Assembly: GCA_947044405.1 (NCBI GenBank) | Contig: CAMRHE010000017.1 | Span: 12,177,001 to 12,241,000, forward strand | Direction: 5' to 3' | DNA: 64,000 nt | Source: Leptodactylus fallax | Lineage: Eukaryota > Chordata > Amphibia > Anura > Leptodactylidae | Part shown: one piece after another, positions 49,045-60,750 of the stretch | How positions within the stretch are numbered: the first letter of the stretch is position 1 | How the letters are laid out: each line of letters begins with the position of its first letter | Made by a program: the position numbers and the translations under genes | The notes under the pieces: model-generated | Seen by the model: the letters and a program-made list of their open reading frames with translations, nothing else | Databases searched by the model: none | Told to the model about the DNA's origin: nothing

Positions 49045-50288
49045 GCGGTCACCCAGCTTTCCCACAGACAGAAAACAACAGCAAACACTACAAATCTAAG
49101 GACCTGGTTTGGGAACGTAATGCTACATAACAGTAGAGCACGGTAACATCTGCATCGCAGATATAATTTGTCATTCACAAGCTATTCGGGCCGGCCCATT
49201 ACTTTCATTTAGTCGCTCACAAGTTTACACCATCCAATAATAATAAAATCTGGATAGGAGGTAAATAACAGTTGTCACCCGGGATTATACATTTTGTCAT
49301 CAGCTCCGTGGCAAGTTTCTCGTAATGTCTGTCGATGACAAAATGATCACATTTTTAGGAATTATGCGGCGGTAGGTAGGACACTCCATCTACGGTGACA
49401 TAATGAACAATTACAACGCTATTATGGGAATGCTGCGTGATTAGCTAATTGCAAAATCGCTGATTTAATTTTTCTTCTTCGTTTTGCAGAGCTGATATGG
49501 CGAGATGCCACTTGACGGTATACACAAGCCAAAGCTGCAAACAAAACATATACTGTGTAGCGCTATACGTGCAGAAAGTTCTTGCACAGTATGGTCTATG
49601 TGGTACATGATTTACAGAACGAATCCTTGGCCATATACTATAGAGGGGTGTCATGGCCAACAGTTGTTCCTTCCAACCCATCCATGCACATGCACACTTG
49701 ACTCGGTGAAGCGTGCATGTATTCTGAATGGGAAGAAGGGAGAAAGGATTGGACATGTTGACTTCTGCCTAGCATCTGCCATCAGAGGAGGGGTGGGAGG
49801 CCCCCATATATATCTGAGGGTTAAAATGGATGGGTGTGGCTGACATTAATATAATATGTATGACCAGTTTAATGCCTCACGTGTGGGGCTGTGCAGAGAC
49901 ATGCTAGGACTCTTGATAATCCCTGCATTGCTGGAGGACAAACCATGTCATAAATCAGACGTATCCTCCCGTAGGCCATTGCACCTACTCTGCAATTCCC
50001 GCCAGCTCATAGCGGGTGTAGATAATGAGAAATCTGGTGGGGTCGATGGTCACACCCACAGTACACCCAACCACACCCCCTTTTCAAAAAGTGGTGAGAG
50101 TGGCATAAAAACCGCCCCTTGTTCCCAGTTTTCGTTGCAAGTGTTTTTTTAAAAAGTTGCAAACCCAATGAGTCTTTGTTTTACTGCAAAAAGTGGCATA
50201 GGAAATCCCCTCCATTGACTCCTCATTGCCCTATGTTAAGGAGGTACAGGTCTGTTATTCTGTGCGGGAAGTTTCGGCAGTTATTTGT
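49045..50288. other. Single-copy-looking block, no gene called
   Basis: The stretch 49080-49500 is AT-rich, high-complexity and free of recognisable repeats (for example TGATTAGCTAATTGCAAAAT and GTTTTGCAGAGCTGATATGG). It is a candidate for conserved non-coding sequence. Overlapping frames on both strands at 49445-49843 have no domain that I can name. Confidence 0.3.
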
Positions 50289-50493
50289 GGAAACGCAGCT
50301 TTTTTTGTTGCAGATTTTGCTGCGGTTTTTTGAGCCCAACCTAAGAGACGCTACGAAAACAATAGGAAATATAGAGGAAGTTCTTATACTTCTCCCTCTT
50401 GCTCATTCCACTCTGGACTTTGGATTATAAAACCACAATGAAATCTGCAACAAAAAAAGCTGCGTTTCCGCAACGTGGGGCCTCAGTCTAAGG
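50289..50493. mobile_element. Foldback miniature element
   Basis: GGAAACGCAGCTTTTTTTGT, TGCAGATTT on the left is mirrored by AAATCTGCAACAAAAAAAGC, TGCGTTTCC on the right. It ends in AACGTGGGGCCTCAGTCTAAG, a phrase with a relative at 52073 (GGCTAAGGCCCCACG). Confidence 0.7.
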
Positions 50494-51060
50494 GGGGTGT
50501 TCACATGTAGAAATTTGACGTTGAATTTGTCAAGCAGAAAATTTCTGCTTCAGGAATTTGAAGCAGATTTTTTTCTGCTTGTTAAAAACCTATAAGGATT
50601 TTGACGCTGAATTTGAAGCAGATTTTGACGCTGAATTTGGAGAAGATTGCCTATTTTGCCTTTATTGGGCAGGGCCAAATTCCGCGTCAAATTCTGCATC
50701 CAATTCTGCACCAATGCAGCATTTTACTGTCACATCAAAGTGGATGGGATTCTAGTGAATCCCATCCCCACTTTGCAGTAAAATTCGCGCTGTGGACACG
50801 CGGTGATCTCCAAAACCGTTGCGGTTTTGGAAATCGCAGCATGTCAGTTATACTTATGGAAATGCTATAGGTGTAATTGAAGCAGAAAGTCCGCAGAGGA
50901 AACTTCTGTGCAAAGTGCTGCGGGAAGAACCATGATGCGTTGCTGCCGTGGTTTTTCCCGCTGCACTTTTTTGCTGCAGGACGCTACATGGGGCCTCTGC
51001 CTAAGGCAGATTTTGAGGTGGAATTCAGCATCAAATTCAGCGTCAAATTCCTACACCCCA
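50494..51060. mobile_element. Foldback miniature element with GACGCTGAATTTG repeats
   Basis: The left arm ACATGTAGAAATTTGACGTT, GAATTTG and the right arm CAAATTCAGCGTCAAATTCC, TACACCCC are inverted. TTTGACGCTGAATTTGAAGC or close variants recur at about 50599 and 50623. Small open frames are incidental. Confidence 0.65.
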
Positions 51061-51600
51061 TAAGGGGCATAAAAATGGCTGACATCTCCTACACTTCTTA
51101 CCAGATCTGTAGGGACGCTAGGAAAATAAATTTGGCACGAGGAATATTACCAAGTATCCCAAATTCTTTTTTATTAAGCTAAATAAGATCAACTGGCTGT
51201 GTTAAGATTCCTTCGTGCTTGACAGAAAACCTACAGAACCCTGTAATTACTCGGCTTATTTTTGTCGAGGAACATCTGAATTTGTAGTCACGAAGGACTT
51301 TTACATTATTCATCCTGAAGTCCCCGGTGCCCGAGTTTTCCTCTATCAACATGGATTGTTAGTTTGAAGCATGTATTCTCGATTATACCTGGGGCATTAT
51401 ATATCAGCGGACGTCAAGTCGCAATGACAAACACTCCGTACAGGATTCGCCACACTATTACACAACATCCCATGGACATTACGAGCTCCGGCTTCTGCTT
51501 CACAGGACATTGGCCAGATGTAGCACTAGTAGGGGCCTCGCTCCGAAAAATGCAGAGGGTCAACAGGCTGTTGTATCAGCGATTGTCAGATGAAGATGTA
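51061..51600. other. Unique sequence, no gene called
   Basis: High-complexity sequence without repeat signs; a possible conserved non-coding candidate around 51170-51350. No exon is supported. Confidence 0.3.
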
Positions 51601-51741
51601 CAGATGTAGCAGAGCTGAATGTCATTGAGCCCCGGGGGAGATGTGTAGTTTGTTGAATGTGTTGTATGTAAAATCATCACTAACACAATGAGATATTTGG
51701 ATGAGTCATGATAAATGGCAAACTTAGCTCTGCTACATCTG
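51601..51741. mobile_element. Solo miniature element, CAGATGTAGCAGAGCTGA family, 141 bp
   Basis: CAGATGTAGCAGAGCTGAAT at the left and CTTAGCTCTGCTACATCTG at the right. It is flanked by GTA on the left and TAC on the right, so a TA target duplication is possible. Same family as 25458-26712 and 43006-43159. Confidence 0.85.
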
Positions 51742-51794
51742 TACCATGATGTATACCTGTATCGCACTTAGGGTGACTTTTGTGAATGGAGTCT

Positions 51795-51955
51795 CCACTT
51801 TAAGATCCTGGGACCCAATGCAAAATCTGTAATAGGGCCCCTACCTACCTTGTGCTCTTTAGGATAATGGTATATTTTATGTGGCAGAGGGATCTTTGGG
51901 GTCTCCTCAAGGTCCAGGGCCCGATAGCGGCTGCTACCTCTGCACCCCTAATATT
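51795..51955. repeat. Dispersed repeat fragment
   Basis: CCTGGGACCCAATGCAAAAT, CTGTAATAGGGCCC matches the phrase at about 2486-2525, and the end GCTGCTACCTCTGCACCCCT matches the type at 47380. Confidence 0.55.
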
Positions 51956-52072
51956 CATGTCCCTATTTGTCACTATTAATGCCATTGGGTCAGCGTTTTG
52001 TAGCATTATGTGCAACCTTAAAGGGGTTCTTAGGGGATTCTGTCAATACCTACTTGTTTCAAGGCTTTTAGG

Positions 52073-52345
52073 CTAAGGCCCCACGTAGCGAGACGCAGCA
52101 AAAACAGTCTGCGGAAAAAAAACGTGGCAGAAATGCATTGTTTTTTTTTGCGCCGCATTTTTTACAGAAAGTCTGCAGAGTTTTCCTCTGCAGACTTTTG
52201 GCCCCCATTATACTTATACGGAAAATGGCAGTGTTTCTGCAGGTATAGTTGACATGCTGCGGTTTACAAAAACGTAAGCGTTTTTGAAAACACAGCTTTT
52301 CCGCTGCAGATTTTTTTCTGCAGTGGATGGATGGGATTAGTCAGA
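52073..52345. mobile_element. Miniature element, AAGGCCCCACGT type
   Basis: Starts TAAGGCCCCACGTAGCGAGA. The interior has several short inverted pairs (AAAGTCTGCAGAG against CTCTGCAGACTTT; AAAAACGTAAGCGTTTTT; TCCGCTGCAGA). The right end is not sharply defined. Confidence 0.55.
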
Positions 52346-52659
52346 CGCTGCATTTTTTGCCACCTTGGGTTACAAGATCAGAACCAGCCTTTGCCCCCCG
52401 ACTTGCTCCACCTTCTCCTCTTCTCCCATGTTAACAAGTAGTTGTCTTTGCTATCTGGAATTGGCAGACTGTTGTAAAACCATCTGTAAAAACAGAATAG
52501 GACGGAGGAGACCAAGCGACTTGGAGTCCTAGTGCTGCTTCTAGGACCAGGGTAGGAACCAGCCCAGAACCCCTTCTAAAAGCCCCAGAGGAAGTAAGTA
52601 TTCACAAGCTCCCTGGAGAACCCCTTTAAGGTTAAACTTGACTTTATATTACATTTGTA

Positions 52660-52870
52660 CAGATGTAGCAGAGCTGAGTGTCATTTGGGGCTGTATCTGC
52701 CCAGTGTAAGAAGATAATGAATTAGATTCCCCTGCAGTCCTGAGCCGAATAATTTCGTGTATGACGACGCTTACCATAGAGTCCTGTCTCCCATGATGCC
52801 CTGGAGACCTATAGACAACCCAAAAACAGGCATCTGATTGCAAACACCACACTGTACCCCCTACAGCTAC
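52660..52870. mobile_element. One-ended copy of the CAGATGTAGCAGAGCTGA family
   Basis: CAGATGTAGCAGAGCTGAGT, GTCATTTGG at 52660 matches the long element at 25458 more closely than the solo copies do. No opposite end was found; TACAGCTACACATTG near 52863 is at best a decayed remnant. Confidence 0.55.
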
Positions 52871-53420
52871 ACATTGAAGTGAGAATATTCAGTAAGTCTG
52901 GACTGTTTTCTGTATACTTATATATATACTTGTAATTCCTGCAATTGCTTCTTCAAAGTATCTAATTTGGAAAACCTGTACCCATACACCCTAGTAGGGG
53001 ATTCTGAGTTAATAGAGGGGGGTTCCTCTTTTCAGGATCCTCATCTCTTGGCTGACATGGAAAGTGGTTACAAAGAACATTTCTCTCTGGAGGACTTGTC
53101 CTATGTCGCATTACACAGAGCCCATTAATATGAATGGACAATGTGTAATGCTCAATTTCCCCCATGGGGGCGCTGCAGGGAAATTAGACACATACTGCAA
53201 GGTTTCTTTACAGATGCAACTGATCGTGGGGGTCTCAGCGACCCATAAAGGGGTCACTTTCTTTTGCTAACTTATACCTCCACTGATCATATAGATAAAG
53301 CCAGCAACTGAAATTTTATAAAATCCCTTTAAGACTAATATATGGGGTACAGGAGTTCTGTAGCTAGAGAGGATGACCCTATAGGACAACCCTGTCTCTA
53401 GGCACTATGGGGGTTATAGA

Positions 53421-53707
53421 CATACTTGCCAACTCTCCCAAAATGTCTGGGGTGACCTCCTAGTGTGTTGGCAAATCTGCTGGGCCTTTCGGGAGCTCCT
53501 GCATCTGCCTGGCTCCGGGTCATATTCTATGTGACATGGGCACTATATATGCTGGTGACTTAACAAAGAGGGGCATGACCCACAACAAAAAGGGATGTGT
53601 AGCACCCCAGGCTGGGTTGGGTTTCGATAAAGGGGGCATTGTCTTTTGAAAATCTTTCCAGTACACTGGGGGCTCCAGGATTCCACTCGCCAAAAGTGGG
53701 CAAGTAT
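53421..53707. mobile_element. Miniature element, ATACTTGCCAACT family (copy 2), 287 bp
   Basis: CATACTTGCCAACTCTCCCA at the left and AAGTGGGCAAGTATA at the right are inverted repeats; the interior shares GGGGTGACCTCCTAG and GGGGCATGACCCAC phrases with copy 1. Confidence 0.75.
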
Positions 53708-54990
53708 AGCTATAGAAGTTGTAAGCTCTGCTCTAATGAGTATGGCCATCTTTACTCTATAGGGGCCACGTTTACTCTATAGGGGGCGCCCTCTACAGTC
53801 TACATTGGATAAAGCTTCCCAATGACAATTCTATTTTCCTGTAACGTGGCTACGATTGTGTACACTGGCAGAGCCATCTGTTTCCTAGGGCACTGGATGA
53901 CTATCTACAATCTATCAGCAATGAATAATTACCCGTAAATACTCGCTATAGGGTTTCACTTTGGAGCCCTCGAAGTCACATGTTTTCTGGTAGAAATGTA
54001 GCGCCGAGGAGATTTGTTTTATTACCATTAGCTATTTTTTAATAATAGTAATAATAATATCCTTAATAGCCCACAAGGGGAAATCAGTGTGTTACAGCAG
54101 CAAAGTAAGCAGTACAAATCAATACAACATGTACAGGAATATTCCAAGGTGAGAGGCATTACATTGTAGCAGACAGACAGTAGGGCGATTTTTTATCGCA
54201 TGAACTGAGCAGCATAAGAAATCAGTGAATGGAACGAGACCTATCTAGTTACCAGATAAGACAGATGTTATTGTGACCTTAGATATTGTATTGATTTAGG
54301 ATATAGCACATTTGTGACTGTCTGGCAGCCTGTCCTCTCAAGGTTTCCACTCTCTCGGTGATGTATCTATGACTTCTGGCACTTAAATTGCTGGAGTGAT
54401 ACAGTGTGAATTTTCATTACCGATAACACAGAATGTGTCAAAAATACCATACGTTACAAATAAATATAGTTTTAATTACTTTCAATTAGGGATCGCTGCA
54501 GCCGGGATCCTGTTTTGGGCGTTTTGGAGATGTTTTTTGCATAAGTATTTTTGGGAAGGGTCACAGAAAGGTCCGCTGTACACTGATAGGGTAATGAGGC
54601 CAGAATTGAAGGGTTATTTCTAGCTGATAAAGTGTTGGCATATATCACTGGATGTGCCATCATTTTGTGATTGGTGGGGGTCTGACCCCTGGGACCCCCA
54701 ACAATTCTGAGAACGAAGGGGACAAAGCTCTGTGCCTATGAGACTCCAACAATTCTAAAAATGAAGGAGATGTTGTAATGCTGCATCCCCTATAATGCTT
54801 TCCCTGCACACATTTTTGGAGCTCCATTAATGGAGCGCTGCTGTCGCCCTGCGCTGCAGGAGATTAGGGTGCCACGCGGCAGGGAGAACAGCGAAGGTTG
54901 GACGCACCACTGACTGCAAATACTTGGTAAGCCACCCATGTGAAAAGCATTGGCGTGTGAAGCCCCTTTTGTCTAAACCCCTCTCATTTT
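53708..54990. other. Mostly unique; T2-like fragment near 54640-54720
   Basis: No gene was found. GATTGGTGGGGGTCTGACCC, CTGGGACCCCCAACAATTCT at about 54669 belongs to the dispersed T2-like interior also seen at 21722 and 38100. Confidence 0.4.
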
Positions 54991-55256
54991 ATCCAAACCC
55001 CATCACCTGTATGGAACCGACACATCCTTGTTATTGCGTGCCGTGCCCCTTTTTCTGATGTGAACATGCAATGTGTTGGTCTCTCCCATTTTTGTGATGA
55101 GTCCAGCACATAAAGGGCCCATGTCATGTAGAATCTGACCATAGCGGGTGCGTTCTGCCGGGTCCAGGAGGTTCGCCCATTCTTCTGGGACACCAGGAGG
55201 TCATGTCTTTTTGCAGGAGTCTCTGAGACATCCTGGAAGAGTTGGCTAGCACGGTG
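54991..55256. mobile_element. ATACTTGCCAACT family (copy 3), diverged
   Basis: GTCCAGCACATAAAGGGCCC, CCAGGAGGTTCGCCCATTCT and the end GACATCCTGGAAGAGTTGGC, TAGCA parallel the interior and right end of copy 1 (for example CCTGGCACATAAAGTTCCC). The left terminus is missing. Confidence 0.55.
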
Positions 55257-56473
55257 ATAGTATCCTAGCAATATGCCGTCACTTTATAAGATGTGAGTAA
55301 TCCTTTAAAAAATATATATTCGGACACCATTTGTACCCTATTGTACAATCTGTCAGTATATAATATAGCTTTCCTCCAAAAAGTGACTACGATGTAAATC
55401 AATGCCAAACATTTCACAAAGCCTTCAGCAACTGAGGTCCTGAACAAGCAGGGGGTGCTGGAAGATGTGAAGTCTAACCCATCCCTGTGTTTTTAATGCA
55501 CCTGTACCCAGTTTTTTTATCTTCTGATCTAGTCTTATGGACTCTCCTTTGTACACACTTGTTGTATATGTGCTGTATTTCGGGTGTATCATTATATATT
55601 GTACGTTATATATAAATCTGTTTGCACAGTCTGGCTCTTCAATACCTCATGTACTACTATATAACATTTCCTTTCTTTACATCAAATCGCTGGGGGGTAG
55701 AAAAGGTGATATTACTTCCCTTATATTCCCCATATATTCCAGACATCTCATTTTCTGTGAGCGCCATCATCACTCCCACCGCTCATCCTAGCTACATCTC
55801 TGTCATCGCTGCCTCATCCCCTTCCCCAGTCTCAATACCTAACTCTTGTCAGTTTCATCTTTGTATCATGTCTAAGATACATCGACTCCAATCACAAGGA
55901 TGACCAGAATCCTAATCCTCACTCTTATCATCTTACATCTTGACTGGTGGATCTGTCTACTAATTGGGTTTCCTCTTCGTAGACCGAGCTCCAGCCTGTG
56001 ATGGAGAGATTCATCTAACTGATGGGTTCTCCTCTACGCCGATGACAATGATGACCGTCTTTCCAAGAACATATTATAATGGAATACAAGGACATCTATG
56101 GAGTCTAATGCAGACAACTCAATGTTGTCATTTCCATTGTTATTTTTTTTTTTATGTCCTGTTAACACCTTGTAAAAACAAGAGTTAATCTTGGTTATCA
56201 TTGGACGATTTCATGAACTTATCTCCCAAGGCTCAGTGTGTACGAATTTTGACATTGGACCTATGCACATCCATAGTTGCATGGGCTTTCTTGGGAACAT
56301 AGAATTTTTAAAATCTATTTTTGAGACGTTTAGGTCCCCATCAAGCCCTAATGAACATATACAGATGAAAGGGTCTGGTTTGCCATCAGATAGACCCTAT
56401 GGGTATTGTATAGTAGGACGTCTTATTGCTCATGCTACCAGCTGAGACAATCTTTATTAGCTAAGAATTGAAC
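55257..56473. other. No recognised feature
   Basis: Pyrimidine-rich in places (55720-55920) with short open frames, none with a domain or splice context. A run TTTCCTCTTCGTAG at about 55969 resembles an acceptor, but no coding exon follows it convincingly. Confidence 0.35.
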
Positions 56474-56785
56474 AGTGCTGGGAAAAACTTTTAGGCAGAA
56501 AATGTAGAAAGGCAAGAACGCTTTCAGATATAGAAGGGTTAATAGATTATTTTTGTCATTAACAAAATGAAGTGAGTGTAGAAAAGAGAGATGTAAATCC
56601 CATTAATATTTGGTATGACCTTCGCCCTTTGCCTTCCATCAGTTCTTCTCGGTACTTGCAGACAGTTTTTGGCATAACTCGGCAGGGAGGTTGTTCCCGC
56701 CGCCATCTTGGAGAACTAAGCACAGATCTTCTGTGGATGTAGGCTTGCTCCAATCCGTCTGTCTCTTCATGTCATCCCAGACAGA
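56474..56785. mobile_element. Truncated Tc1-like transposon (second Tc1 family)
   Basis: CAGTGCTGGGAAAAACTTTT, AGGCAG is the left terminus, followed by the arm and the minus-strand C-terminal transposase region (TTGGAGAACTAAGCACAGAT; CTTCATGTCATCCCAGACAG), with frameshifts. It aligns with 22845-23100 and stops at about 56785, so the rest of the element is missing. Confidence 0.8.
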
Positions 56786-58067
56786 CCAGGGGTTATGAGT
56801 GGCGGCACCTCTTCTTCATTGTATACCAGGTAAATCGCCTTACATAGTAGCTTACTTGAATGGGCTACAGAATGATCACAAGACTGACTCTCTAAGAGAC
56901 CACAGTGCTCTCCCAAACACTGCAGTGAGGATGTCGGACCCACACCAAACTGATATTGATGACCTACCCTAAGAATATTGATGACCTACCCTTAGGATAG
57001 GAATTTCCCCTTTAATATATAACCACATGGATATTGGGTTATACATAGCACCTCCTTCACCAAAGTCATCTCTAAGACTTTCCTTTAGCCCATTAGCGAC
57101 CTATAAAATATAAACATTTCTAAGATATTTCAATGCTGACTAATATATTACAGAAACACATATGCATACATATTCTATGATGTAGTTTACTCCCACAAAA
57201 ACACCATAAAAAACATTTACAATAATAATAAAATATAGTAATAAATATTGTAAAAGCTCCAGTATCCCTGCCCGCCTCCAGGCATCTTTTCCCTTTTCAT
57301 GGCATACAAATAACCCCTCTGCTCCTTATTTTTTTTTTCTAAATTTTCACTATAATTAATATTATTTCATGACTTAATTATAGGTTGTATTCATTATATA
57401 TAATTACATGGTGCAGCCTTCCCCTGAGGAGTCACATACAGCACCCAGCTTGTTTTCAGCCTCAAATTCCCGAGGGAAAAAGACTAAAAAAAAAAAATCA
57501 AGAAAGAGACTAGTAAAACACAAGAGAGGGAGCTGTGCAATGTGTTCTGGGTTTAGTCCATGAACAAAGGGATACCGGGGCTGCAAGAAAGAATATTAAA
57601 TAATGGAGTAAGATGGAGGGAAAAAAATGACAGCTCATGAGGAAAGATTCATGCTGGCCAAAAATTATTCATACAGTTGTAAACCATAGTGGGATTACAA
57701 ACTCATATGTTGATGTTTAATTTATCAGAAACCGAGGGCCAGGAAGCTACAGATTTGTGGCTTCGAGATGCAGATGTGAAAATTTTTGTTTTTTATATGG
57801 ATTTTTTTAACCAAGTGGAGAATTAAAACAATAAAAAAAAAAACAATTTAAACAATAAAAAAATATCTAAGCCTTTGTGAATTAAAAAAAAAATAATTTA
57901 AAATATTTTTTAATTTATTTTTTAATTTATTATTTTCATAAATCTATAGGACAGGTCAAGGGAACAAATCTTGCAATATACTTCATTGCAGAAAATAAAC
58001 CTTTTAAGTATTTTAAGTATTACTCCTGTCTTATTGGAGAGATTTTGTTCTGTAATCTTTAGTCAAG
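56786..58067. other. AT-rich sequence with a T2-like fragment near 56955-57015
   Basis: GATATTGATGACCTACCCTA occurs twice in slightly changed form (56952 and 56978) and is followed by GGATAGGAATTTCCCCTTTA, the right end of a T2-like element. The rest is AT-rich, with A/T runs at 57340-57360 and 57780-57940. Confidence 0.45.
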
Positions 58068-58511
58068 CAGATAAGTTTACAATGAACTCTATGGAGAGGA
58101 GAGAGGGAGGAGGAGAGACACAGAGATATGAGGTCGGACTTACTTCCGGATAACCCAGCTGTCTCTATACAGGGCAGATGTCTCTCTGCTTTGAGGTGCT
58201 CTCCTCCTTCTTATCCTCTCCTCTCCATAGACTTCTATTGTACAGATTTTATCAGTGCCAGAAGGTGGCAAATAAGTAAAAAAAGAGGCATGTTAATTTA
58301 GTTAAAACTATATTACAAAGTTTTTTTTATCTTCACGTGCGCCATAGATTTATGAAAAAATAAAAGTTGAATTTTTATGCATTTTTCCAATTGATCATCA
58401 GTAGTTGGAGTTTGCATATTTTTCTTATTTCGTTCCTATGACCATTGTGTTTGAGAATATTTGGTGGTCCTGGAATTTCAGATCTTCCACCAACCCATTC
58501 AAGTGAATGGG
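58068..58511. repeat. Recent tandem duplication, first copy (~444 bp)
   Basis: Begins CAGATAAGTTTACAATGAAC and ends CAAGTGAATGGGG. It contains a purine-rich arm (TCTATGGAGAGGAGAGAGGG) complementary to CTTATCCTCTCCTCTCCATA, so it could fold as a hairpin of about 140 bases. The second copy at 58512 is nearly identical. Confidence 0.9.
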
Positions 58512-58961
58512 GCAGATAAGTTTACAATGATGTCTATGCAGAGGGGAGAGGGAGGAGGAGAGATATGAGGTCGGACTTACTATTGCGGATAACCCAGCTG
58601 TCTCTATACAGTGCAGATGTCTCTCTGCTTTGAGGTGCACTCCTCCTTCTTCTCCTCCTTCTTCTCCTCCCCTCTCCATAGACTTCTATTGTACAGATTT
58701 GATCAGTGTCAGAAGGTGGCAAATAAGTAAAAAAAAGAGGCATGTTAATTTAGTTAAAACTATATTACAAAGTTTTTTTATCTTCACGTGCACCATAGAT
58801 TTATGAAAAAATAAAAGTTGAATTTTTATGCATTTTTCCAATTGATCATCAGTAGTTGGAGTTTGCATATTTTCTTATTTCGTTCCTATGACCATTGTGT
58901 TTGAGAATATTTGGTGGTCCTGGAATTTCAGATCTTCCACCAACCCATTCAAGTGAATGGG
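58512..58961. repeat. Recent tandem duplication, second copy (~450 bp)
   Basis: Starts CAGATAAGTTTACAATGATG and repeats the first copy with a few substitutions and small indels. One difference is an expanded CTTCTCCTCCTTCTCCTCC tract in place of CTTCTTATCCTCTCC. Confidence 0.9.
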
Positions 58962-60047
58962 AAAAAGTGTGGCATGGCTACTGCACCACTTCCGGCGCAG
59001 AATACAGCTTATTAGTGGTGGTGCTGGGTGTTGGACTCCCACCGATCTCATATTGATGACCTATCCTAAGGATAGAACACCTTTAAGAACTTGGATCAGG
59101 CCTTGTTTTATTAGCAACTTTACAAAAATCCTGTCACTAGTACAGGCCCTTTAGAATTATTAGTGGGAGCGATCGAGTCCACAAAATGACTATTGAATGT
59201 GCCAGAAGGGTTATTTACTTGCTACCACTGGCCCTTGTCCAAGCTGAGGTCAAGCCCAGATCCTATACGGTGGCACAAGTCTCCAGTCGCCTGTCCACCA
59301 GAGTCTCAAAGCTTCTGACACAGTAATGGGTCCTACAAGTCCGGTCTGGAGAAGACAACCCCATTTGGAGGTACAGTATGGATCCATATCAGTCTATAGG
59401 TCCCATATTATTAGAGTCATGTGCATAAGTCCTATATATTGTTAATTCCAAAACATTTAAGGTAAAATGTATATAAAGATTTTGCAGCGGTTTTCATCCA
59501 AATGTTTTAGGCAGAATCTACATGTAAAGGTTTTGCAGAGAATTTGCTGGCAATTTGCAGTGGAGTCCGCCACGTCTGGAAATATCCTAATTGTTCTTAT
59601 TCTAAGATAAAGAACAGTAAGAAATAAGATACAAAATCAGCTCCAGCTTCAGGTGTAATTCAGAGGTTACTCCTCGATGTGTCTGCGTCTAATCTAGGCA
59701 GGCCTGAACACCGACGTACCATGGACAGAAAGCAATCCTGCCCTGCTTTATTGCATTTTGGAGTATTTTAATGGGTTCCTATCCATTAACCCGGCACCAC
59801 GCTGACTGATCTGTGGTGAAAAATAGATCTAAACTGGAGACTTTACAGGAAAACTGAAACTACTATTTTTATTATTCTAGTAATAACTGCTATTTTAGTG
59901 GAAAGGACGGACTGTGGATTCTCACACCAGAGGGGTCTATTACTGACATAGCAACAAGGGAGTCTCTACTGCTCCTGCTAGCTGGCGATTTATCTATCTT
60001 CTATCTGTCTGTATTGTCATTTCTTATTGTATCTGTCTATGTATGGA
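58962..60047. other. No gene; T2-like fragment near 59020-59093
   Basis: GGACTCCCACCGATCTCATA, TTGATGACCTATCCTAAGGA, TAGAACACCTTTAA is the right part of a T2-like element. The rest shows no recognised feature. Confidence 0.45.
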
Positions 60048-60050
60048 TGG

Positions 60051-60088
<38 letters not shown>

Positions 60089-60089
60089 G

Positions 60090-60142
<53 letters not shown>

Positions 60143-60176
60143 TGGGATAGATACATATGGGATAGATAGATGAGAG

Positions 60177-60209
<33 letters not shown>

Positions 60210-60234
60210 TGAGATAGATAGATAGATATGAGAG

Positions 60235-60272
<38 letters not shown>

Positions 60273-60290
60273 GAGATAGATAGATAAGTC
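60048..60290. repeat. (GATA)n microsatellite, compound
   Basis: GATA runs with GAGA and ATGGGATAGATACATAT interruptions; on the opposite orientation to the ATCT blocks further left. Confidence 0.95.
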
Positions 60291-60361
60291 CAATAAAGAC
60301 TGCACCAGTAGCAGTTGGTGCCAGCCCAGGGCATAGGCTATGTACCAAAAATATCCAAGGA

Positions 60362-60365
<4 letters not shown>

Positions 60366-60395
<30 letters not shown>

Positions 60396-60398
60396 GTT
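60366..60398. repeat. (GATA)n microsatellite, short
   Basis: About eight tetramers. Nearby at 60290-60355 is AGTCCAATAAAGACTGCACC, a dispersed phrase without a full second copy here. Confidence 0.85.
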
Positions 60399-60610
60399 TA
60401 GATAAATAAAAAAGTTATCTATCTAGCTAGCTAAATATCTTGACATCTGCATTTGACAATGGCCCCTGTGTGGGCCGATATGCGGTGTTGTTTGACCTAA
60501 AAAATAAGCTCCATCTTTATTGCTAAATGCTGGTGGACTTTCCATTGTTTGCTGCTGGTTACATATGCTAGAAAGGGGTAGTTAGTGACCGCTGTACAGT
60601 ATAGCTTTAA

Positions 60611-60613
60611 CAA

Positions 60614-60647
<34 letters not shown>

Positions 60648-60655
60648 ATATCTAT
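60611..60655. repeat. (ATCT)n microsatellite, short
   Basis: About eight tetramers followed by TATATCTATC. Confidence 0.85.
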
Positions 60656-60750
60656 CAAGACAAAAATATTCATCTGCATATTGTATTTTATATGTAGATA
60701 AGATAAGGAGGATAAGATGGGTGCATTAATGGATAGATAGATACGAGATA

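Noticed and set aside
49445..49843. Overlapping 103- and 112-residue frames on opposite strands
   Set aside because: No recognisable domain, no splice context, and mutual overlap of this kind is expected by chance.
55964..56030. Possible acceptor (TTTCCTCTTCGTAG) with downstream exon continuing from 43566
   Set aside because: The downstream frame shows no convincing coding sequence and no donor was found at a sensible distance.
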